Below, piece after piece: positions 57,084-64,000 of a DNA stretch of 64,000 bases. Within the stretch, counting starts at the first letter, position 1, and every line of letters starts with the position of its first letter. This DNA is from Canna indica (lineage: Eukaryota; Streptophyta; Magnoliopsida; Zingiberales; Cannaceae). The DNA lies in NCBI GenBank assembly GCA_034359265.1, contig CP136898.1, positions 37,781,501-37,845,500 of the forward strand. Reading direction: 5' to 3'. Made by a program: the position numbers and the translations under genes. The notes beneath the pieces are model-generated. The model made no database searches. It saw nothing but the letters and a program-made list of their open reading frames with translations, and was not told the DNA's origin.

Positions 57084-58319
57084 GAAAACCAACTTTGCTA
57101 AAAGTAAGGACTCATTTCAAAATGAGGTCAAACATGAAACCAAAATGAATCAAGATATCTCAAAATATGAAATATTTGAAAATTAAGATCTCCAACCCCT
57201 CCTATTGGTTGAAAACCAAAAGGCCACAATGAGCTTACGATTTAGAACCGCAAGTGCGCATGAGCCCGTTATAGGCTACAAAGGTCTCCGAAGAGACTGG
57301 AAATCAAAATCAGAAATCATTTTCAAAATACTATCAAGAGCGGAGAAAACAACTCAAGTTACACATGTATCATATACTCCAACTTGAAATCAAGCAAGGT
57401 AAGGAGATGATACCAAATATACCTAGATGCCAATTTCCATACCTATGACATCATTATGACTTGAAGTTTCAATTTTGAAGTGGTACAACCTTTGAATCTC
57501 CAAGCAACCTCAATCAATCAACTTCATATCACCATTGTGTGGTAGCTCCCCCTACAAGAGAACAAGAAACTTTTGGTACCTAAATGGCTTTGGGTCCTTG
57601 GGGGTGAGTTGGCCTAGGAATTCAAAATGTTCTAGCCACACTTGGATTCTTCTTAAATGCATAATCATGGATAGCATAACCGTATATACCATGATAGCAT
57701 GACCGTATATACCACAACAAAAATAATATCCATGTAACTTTTGCTTTGAACATGAGGTTTAAAGAATGAATGCTTAACATGGGGATGATGATGAGTGTTA
57801 GCATTCTTAAATGAAGCATTTTTTTCCTAGGGTTCTTAAGGGATGAAACACTTGATGAATCATTAACTCTCCTATTTAGGAATACAATCTCATTTTTCAA
57901 ATCGTTTATGAATTTTATTCTTATTCTTGATTTTTGAGTTTTCTAATCTCAAATTTTCAATCTCAATTTTAGAATCATTTTTCAAATCATTATTTCTAAG
58001 CTTTAGTTTAGCTTTCAAATCATCATTTTCAAGTTTTAGTGCATCATGTCAAGTATCACTAGAGGATTTCAAATTCGTTTTTAATTTTTCATTTTCTAAC
58101 TCTAAAGCATGCAAGTGACCACTAAGCTTAGAATTTTCCTTTTTCATCTTCTTATTTTTTTTTGTTCTTTTTGACAAGCAAAGCATACATTTTTTGGCAT
58201 TCCTCAACTAGTTCCTCATATCAATGAAATTTTCATCATGACAATAAGTGAAAGGGTTTACCTCATTTTTAAGTCCCATGAGGCAAATGTGTGAAGTGAT
58301 TTCTTCGTCATGAAAGGAA
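57084..58319 (-). pseudogene. SIRE-like copia: gag tail and 3' internal region
   Basis: Minus strand. At 58319-57900 a gag coiled-coil part reads HDEEITSHICLMGLKNEV, then LSKRTKKNKKMKKENSKLSG and LENEKLKTNLKSS, with stops. At about 57610-57570 is GPKAIWVPK, the gag-to-protease linker motif of SIRE-type elements. Directly after it (GGGGGAGCTACC near 57545) the sequence passes to the 3' non-coding region, which shares blocks with 5470-5700. Protease, integrase and RT are missing. The right border at 58319 is the CACTA insertion; the gag continues at 60945. Confidence 0.75.
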
Positions 58320-59009
58320 CACTACTAGAAATTGAGTCTTCAGCAACGGCTATCAGCAACGGCCGCTCAAGCCGTTGCTATTTGCAACGGCATTCTTACG
58401 GCCGCTCGAGCCGTTGCAGATATTTGTATCTGCAATGGCGTTCTAACGGACACGCGAGCCGTTGCGGATTATTTTAATTGTCCGCAACGGCTTTCTGACG
58501 GAAAGGCGAGCCGTTGCTGATATTTTAATTATCAGCAACGGCTTTCTAACGGACAAGTGAGCCGTTGCTGATGATAACTTCTTAGCAACGGCTTTCTAAC
58601 GGGCGAGTGAGCCGTTGCTGATAAGTTTATATAGGGCACGCAGTCGCGCCCGACCATTCTTCCTCCCGCTGCTGCCGCCGTCGTCTCCTGCTCCCGCCTG
58701 TCGCCGCCGCTGCCGACGCCTCTTCCTCCTCCCGCTGCTGCCGACATTTTCAGGTATGCCTCGCCGGCCGGCCATCTCTTCCCGTTGTGGCCGGCAGCGG
58801 TCGGCCGATGGCCGCCGCCGGACCTTGTACAGTGGCCGGACAGTGTGTCCGACCATTGTACGCCGGCGCCGGAGTCCACCTGACTCCGGCGCCGAAATTT
58901 ATAGATTTATATATAATTTTTTATTGTTTTTTATTGTTTTTTAATTGTTAATTAATTATTTAGATTGATTGTTTAATTTGTTAGATTAATTATTAGGGTT
59001 TAGATTAAT

Positions 59010-59215
59010 TTCGGAATTGTCCACTTCAGACGTGCGCCGGAATCGTCCACTTCGGACGAGCGCCGGAATCGTCCACTTCGGACGCGCACGCGCAGGAATC
59101 GTCCACTTCGGACGCGCGCGCGTAGGAATCGTCCACTTCGGACACACGCTGAAATCATCCACTTCGGACGCGCGCCGGAATCGTCCACTTCGGACGCGCG
59201 CCGAAATCGTCCAAT
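59010..59215. repeat. 26-bp minisatellite of the CACTA leader
   Basis: About seven copies of CACTTCGGACGCGCGCCGGA plus ATCGTC, with two units expanded by CGCG insertions. Frames over it on either strand are repeat artefacts. Confidence 0.85.
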
Positions 59216-59421
59216 ATGGACTCGAACTGTCTCGAAACATTTAGAAAATAACCATGCATCTGACGAGTTCATATGTTTCACGTACGCATCGACGAGTCGG
59301 ATATGATTTAGAAAAACCTTAGATCCGTTCGGGGATTGTATGTTCGTGTAAAAGAAGTAGATGATCTTTTATACGACGTACAATTCTTGAATTGTCCCTG
59401 ATTGGACAATTTGGGAATATA

Positions 59422-59608
59422 GTTATTTGTACTGCACTTACGTTTTTATTTTAACTGTTAACTAATCATTCTAAATTTCGGCAACATCTCTCTTGTTCTC
59501 CGATACACGCCCAGATGATATGCGTATTCGGAGAACTATAGGGAGATGCTGCCGAAATTTAGAATGAAGTTAACGGTTAAAATAAGTACTTAGTGCAATA
59601 TAAATAAC
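59422..59608. repeat. Long inverted-repeat hairpin in CACTA leader (best preserved)
   Basis: The arms meet near CAGATGATATGCG. The inner stem CTAAATTTCGGCA..ATCTC (59471 on) pairs with GAGAT.CTGCCGAAATTTAG (ending 59562). The outer stem pairs AGTTATTTGTACTGCACTTA with TAGTGCAATATAAATAAC. It lies 75 bp upstream of the TNP2 ATG at 59683. Confidence 0.9.
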
Positions 59609-59682
59609 ATAAATCCCGAATGGAATAGGACAATCTCACCTAAAGACATTAACCAAAGAAATTGTCATTGATTGATAGAATC

Positions 59683-60295
59683 ATGTCGACTGATCGAAGT
59701 TGGATGTACCGACGTCTTGATCGTGGAGCTTTAACGAATGAGTTTCGATTAGGCGTAACGTACTTCCTAAATTTCGCCTATTCGAATCGGAATTTCGTTA
59801 GCATGGGTGATCAAATCCGATGTCCGTGCCGCATTTGTTCAAATGGACGATTTTTGGATCGGGAGACTGTCACTCTGCATCTATATACCAAAGGATTTGC
59901 ACCAAGATATTTTCTATGGCCGCGGCGTATATGGCTGGGACCATGGCCGCGTATATGGCTTCGCAGATAGTGGTCATGCTCGAGCCGTACTAGGGCCACT
60001 TGGGGCACCGACCCCTCTGGTCGCTGGTGAGCGGCCGTCCACCTCTAGATCCAGTTATGATCATAGTAGCAGAATAAGGACTCTAGAGGACACGGTCGCG
60101 CGTCAGACTGAGATAATGGAGCGCCAGAGTCAGATGATGGCGGATATACAAGCTATTCTACGCAACATGTCAGGTCATCCCGAAGCAGGCATCTCTTCGG
60201 CATCATCTAATCCATCGTCCGCGAGTCAGTCCACGCCGGTGTACACTCAAGCACTCCAGACCCCGCCTTATGATCCAGACCATCCTCCATCGTGA
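59683..60295 (+). pseudogene. TNP2 N-terminus joined to TnpA-like last exon by deletion
   Basis: From ATG 59683 the plus strand encodes MSTDRSWMYRRLDRGALTNE, YFLNFAYSNRNFVSMGDQI, RCPCRICSNGRFLDRETVTL and KGFAPRYFLW. This is the best-preserved transposase-associated domain in the window, with its CPC..C cysteines. At about 59918 it passes into the TnpA-like last exon (WDHGRVYGFADSGHARAVLG to the end at 60295), but in another frame. The joint shows a short duplication, GGCCGCG.CGTATATGGCT twice within 30 bp. The frame from 59683 therefore ends soon after the joint (59970). It is not a working fusion; it could at most encode a 96-residue DNA-binding-domain peptide. Confidence 0.85.
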
Positions 60296-60941
60296 TCGTG
60301 AGATTTTTTGTTTGGATATTGAACTTGTTACTGAGATATTGAACTTGTTTAACTTATTTTGTTTGGATATTGATACTTCAATTTTGCATTTGAATTGTTT
60401 TTATACTATCGTGGATAATTATCAATATAAATATAATTGTTTTGATGTATATCTTGGTGTGTTTGTGATGTGTGAATGAATGTGTGTATGAGTGTATGGG
60501 TGTGTGAGTTATGTATCAGATAATGTATCAATGTATCAATGGAAATTTAAAATTTTAAATATTTTCGTTACCAGGTTCACATCATCAGCAACGGCTTTCC
60601 CACGGCCATCCGTGGGAAAGCCGTTGCTAAAAGTGTATCGAAAGCCGTTGCTGATGACCTACAGCAACGGCTTAGCGACAGGCTTTTACTAACGGCGTTG
60701 CTACGGACTCAGCGGCCGTTGCTATTAATGTTATCAGCAACGGCTCGGAGTCCGTGGCAAAACCGTTGCTGATAATATTTTTAGCAACGGCCCGAGCGGC
60801 CGTCGCTGATCCGTTGCTAAGTTATCAGCAACGCAAGTTTCTGTCATGACTCTATTGCAACAGCTCGGCCGTTGCTGATGCTCTTCAGCATCGGCTCAGC
60901 AACAGCATCAGCCGTTGCTGATGCCCATTTTTCTATTAGTG

Positions 60942-61557
60942 GAAGATGCTCCACTAGATTCGGAGGAGGACTTGGAAGCATTTTTTTTCTTGGTCCTTTT
61001 CTTCAAATGGGGCCAATTCCTCTTTTTATATCCCTTTTCTTGACAAAGGAAGCACATTAATTAGCTTTCTTCTCCGATTTTTGGTGTTCCTTTGACTAGA
61101 TGAACTTTAGGCAACAAAAACCTCATTAGAACTAGAGGTATGACAATTGTCATCACCTCCTTCATCTAAAGTAATAAACTCCTTGGTTTTTGCCTAATCA
61201 TAAAGCATGTTTAAACAAGCCCAAATATCGAATGCGGATGAACAATGCATAACTTTAATTTTCAAGTATATCATTTGGGGATGAGCAATATAAAAAGTTC
61301 ATTGTTTTAGCATTCAAATCAAACAATTTAACATATTCTTGAGTCCAATCATTAATGTTAATGGTGGGCTCAACATATCTAATTTTTAGAATGCACCATA
61401 AATCTATACTTAGTGTTATAAGAAAGGCATACATCTTACTCTTCCAAACATCAAAGTTGGCCTCATCAAACCTAGGTGGTGTAAATGCTAAACTCTCTAG
61501 TGTCATTCTACGGATTGAGGCAAGATGTAGATGAGATTTATAGTGGTTCGGCCCCAA
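60942..61557 (-). pseudogene. SIRE-like copia gag, N-terminal part with degraded zinc knuckle
   Basis: Minus strand. MTLESLAFTPPRFDEANFDV, WKSKMYAFLI and NDWTQEYVKLFDLNAKTMNF at 61500-61255 are the start of a copia gag (UBN2 type). After a gap, CFLCQEKGYKKRNWPHLKKR at about 61050-60990 corresponds to the CCHC knuckle, with His changed to Tyr and the last Cys to Trp. A Ser-rich tail (KSSSESSGASS) runs up to the CACTA insertion at 60941. The middle of gag is deleted. The gag starts within a few codons of LTR sequence, so the PBS is deleted. Confidence 0.8.
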
Positions 61558-63355
61558 TGCCTACTCCACTACCTAAGCACCCTCGCTTAGGATTTTCAAA
61601 CTTAACTTTACTAGATTATGAATGTTTCCCTTACAATGAGGATATTTTACCCGAAGAGTCTCTGCTCTCACACCGAAGACACTTCCACACCCGAAAGTCT
61701 CTATCTTCCTCCCGAGAGCACTCTTCCACCTCAAATCCTAAAGGACAACAATCACTAATCCTAGTAAATCAAGCTACACTAGTGGATTCACTACAACATA
61801 ATCGACCTATAGAGACTAATAATTAGAGACAAATTAGATTTTTGTTTCTAAATCTTCACATTTAGAGACTAATAGACACAAAATTTATCCCTAATTAGTC
61901 TCTAAAAATACCTTTAGAGTTAGATCAATTAAGTGACCATGTTGCTGGTGTTTCTATAGGTTAGAGTCAAATTAATTAAGTGACTCTGTTGTTGTTGTTT
62001 CTATAGATCTTTAGAGGCTAATTAGGAACAAATTTTATGTCTATTAGTCTCTAAATGTGAAGATTTAAAAATAAAAATATAATTTGTCTCTAATTTTATA
62101 TCTCTATAGGTCAATTGTGTTATAGTGATTTAGGCTTCAAACACAAAGGCTACCACCCAATTAAACAAACCTAGCAATCTAGGCTTACACACTTGATATA
62201 CAATGAAAATAACAATAAAATACAATAACAAATGGAGCACAAATACAAACAATAATACTTAGCTCCACCGAGCATCATCTAGCTCCTCTTGATGCCTTGA
62301 TGATGAATCAATACGGGTTTGAAGGCAAGAATAAGAGAAAGAGCTTCACAAAACTAGGGTTTCAAGAGAATCTCTCGATCAAATTAACTTATATATTGGT
62401 ATAGGATGGCTCAATGATCATTAGAGATTAAAGGAAGGATGCAGAAGGGTGTTATATAAACATATAACACCATAGAAGTCGGGCTCAACAGTTTGGAATG
62501 ATTATTTTTTGAGCCGTTGGCCCGCTAATCGATTAGTCGGTCGCAAGTTTGATCGACCGACCATTCAACCGATGGTCAACCGAATGGTTACTAGACGTTT
62601 CCAACAACCTTCGATCGAAGTCTGGTCAACCCTTTGATCGAAGGGTCGGCCAAACCCGCGGCCGAAACTGCACTGAATATAGTTTCAGCAAAGTTTCTGA
62701 TCTTTCAATCGTTATTTACATTTCTTAACTCTTAATCATTAACTTTAAAACATAAATGTTAAATAAAGATTATCTCCATTTGGATTCAATAAAAATATTT
62801 AAAAAATCAAAATTCTTAAGAATCAAAATCTAACATTTGGGGTCTAGTACAAATTTGCAAAAATTAGAAATTTTATAATCTCCTAGGTAAAATGTGGATA
62901 GGTTAAAGTTTTCTAAAAATTCCTTTTAAATGGGTCTTTAATTTGTTTCTACCTAAGGAACGATTATCAGGACTTTTGGTGCTAAGGAGATGTCTAAATC
63001 ATATAGCCCTCCAAGGAGCTCCCTAGGCTTAGAGAATTTTTGAGTCGTTTTTTGATTTTTCTTATTTTCATGTCTTGGGATTCGGATTTTGATTTTTGAG
63101 TTCTTATGCATCAAATAGAGAATATACATAAATCACTCTAGACCTAGACTCAAACTTCTTGAAGAATCCCGAGCGTCGACGAGCGTCCTTGCTGATTTTT
63201 CTAATTTCTTTGATTTCTCCAATTTTTTCGATCGGGGACGTGTGTGCAAACCGATATGGAACCTGAAAATATTTCTCCATGATATTATTAGTTCCATGTT
63301 TCCTATTATCAAAACCGAGATTAAGACCGATGTTGAAAACCTTAGGCCAATAGTC
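61500..63355 (-). mobile_element. SIRE-like copia 5' LTR
   Basis: On the minus strand it starts at about 63354 (TATTGGCCTAAGGTTTTCAAC) and contains GGTCGACC-derived motifs at 62510-62670, a TATA-like region near 62455 and the GGAGTAGGCATTGGGGCCGA block at 61570-61550. It ends abruptly at gag near 61500. It corresponds to the plus-strand LTR at 34249-35720. A MITE at 61789-62127 is inserted in it. No gene is seen in 62128-63354; frames such as 63104-63367 are not credible. Confidence 0.75.
61789..62127. mobile_element. CACTA-type MITE, 339 bp
   Basis: The ends CACTACAACATAATCGACC and GGTCAATTGTGTTATAGTG are inverted with few mismatches, and a perfect ATT duplication flanks them (61786-61788, 62128-62130). 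The pairing continues inward (CTATAGAGA, TTAGAGACAAATTAG), so most of the element can fold back. No coding capacity. It is a different family from the two 0.9-kb MITEs. Confidence 0.9.
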
Positions 63356-63591
63356 CAATGTCGTCAATTACGTGGCATGGAGGCCCCGACATCGTTAACG
63401 ATGCGACCATGCCGCACTAGCTTGACATCATCAACGATGAGACCTGGAGGCCCCGGCATCATCTGCGACGTGCTCACACCACCTCACATACTTAGTATAC
63501 TTGTTGATATAGAGAGTATAACTGATTGCATAGTAAATATACATGATCACAGTATTTTATTTGACTAAATATTATTTTTTTATCCAAATAT

Positions 63592-63634
<43 letters not shown>

Positions 63635-64000
63635 TATTTCTATTAAAATATTATCTTTTAATCCCAATACACTCTCTCTAAATATAAATATATACTTAGT
63701 TTCTATCAAATATATTTTCTTTGAGTCTAAACATACTTTCTTTCAAGATAGGTCTTTAATTCCTTAAATCCTATTTCTAAAAATTCCTTAAGTAGCAGCC
63801 GTGGATCGGTCCACATGTCTCAATCTTATTTACACACATATGAATTCAAAAACAAAGCTATTTAAACTGTAACAGAGTTAATACTGCTATTACACTAATT
63901 ACAATAGATTCGAACAATACTCAGCTTATTTCAATTGGCCTGCTGGTTGGTGATCCTACGTTCATCAACTCCCCTCCGCTATCAAAGAACTCGTCCTCGA
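63356..64000. other. Unassigned sequence at the window end
   Basis: Includes a short GC-rich part with ATCATCAACGATGAGACC-like repeats (63370-63480) and an AT-rich part. No gene, RNA or element terminus identified. Confidence 0.4.
63596..63632. repeat. (AT)n microsatellite
   Basis: About 18 uninterrupted AT dinucleotides. Confidence 0.95.

Larger units (their letters stand above)
58320..60941 (+). mobile_element. CACTA transposon, 2.62 kb deletion derivative
   Basis: The termini are CACTACTAGAAATTG and TTTTTCTATTAGTG (one change from CTAGTAGTG), with a perfect duplication GAA (58317-58319, 60942-60944). AGCAACGGC/GCCGTTGC repeats occur at 58340-58625 and 60585-60925. Inside are the leader, the 26-bp minisatellite, the hairpin, the N-terminal domain of TNP2 and then, after one internal deletion, the last exon of the TnpA-like gene. 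Its ends and last exon are very close to the element at 20612-24660. It interrupts a copia gag. Confidence 0.95.

Overview
This is nuclear DNA from a flowering plant, most likely a eudicot. The window is a repeat-dense stretch with one clear host gene. That gene, at 27.0-28.0 kb on the minus strand, has three exons and encodes a 256-residue RWP-RK transcription factor of the RKD type. Nearly everything else is transposable elements, mostly decayed and inserted into one another. No tRNA, rRNA or CRISPR locus was found.

Layout, left to right. 1-2023: end of a minus-strand CACTA transposon cut by the window edge. 2.0-5.96 kb: broken LTR elements (Tat-type Ty3/gypsy LTRs, a Ty1/copia fragment, a SIRE-like copia 3' half). 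5.96-17.11 kb: a Tekay-like chromovirus (LTR, gag-pol pseudogene with chromodomain, LTR) followed by a second PBS/gag start and a third partial LTR. 17.1-19.1 kb: copia gag remnant and the 3' end of a Tat element. 19.7-20.3 kb: hAT-like MITE. 20.6-24.66 kb: a bounded CACTA element with a DUF4216 gene and a five-exon TnpA-like gene. 24.9-25.9 kb: CACTA-type MITE. 27.0-28.0 kb: RKD gene. 28.65-29.15 kb: long-TIR MITE. 29.58-45.42 kb: a Tat-lineage gypsy element that keeps gag and protease but has no RT/RNase H/integrase. It carries an apparent antisense, TATA-driven, spliced coiled-coil gene near its 3' LTR. Inside it sits a CACTA MITE and an 8.76 kb CACTA element (34131-42893), which itself holds a SIRE LTR, another CACTA element and a captured EF-hand gene fragment. 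45.45-52.44 kb: a nearly full-length CACTA element (TNP2 plus TnpA-like genes, both decayed). 52.4-54.1 kb: LINE reverse transcriptase remnant. 54.1-57.1 kb: LTR, copia and CACTA fragments. 57.1-63.35 kb: SIRE-like copia remnant on the minus strand, split by a 2.6 kb CACTA deletion derivative and a 339 bp MITE. 63.36-64 kb: unassigned sequence with an (AT)n microsatellite.

Many boundaries are firm because target-site duplications can be read: TTG, ATC, GAA, TTT, ACC and ATT (3 bp, CACTA type) and CTTTTGGG (8 bp, hAT type). The most unusual signals are a ~185 bp fold-back hairpin kept in four CACTA copies just upstream of the TNP2 start, the antisense transcription unit in the Tat element, and the EF-hand fragment inside a CACTA element. 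All protein identifications come from reading the translations, not from a database search.
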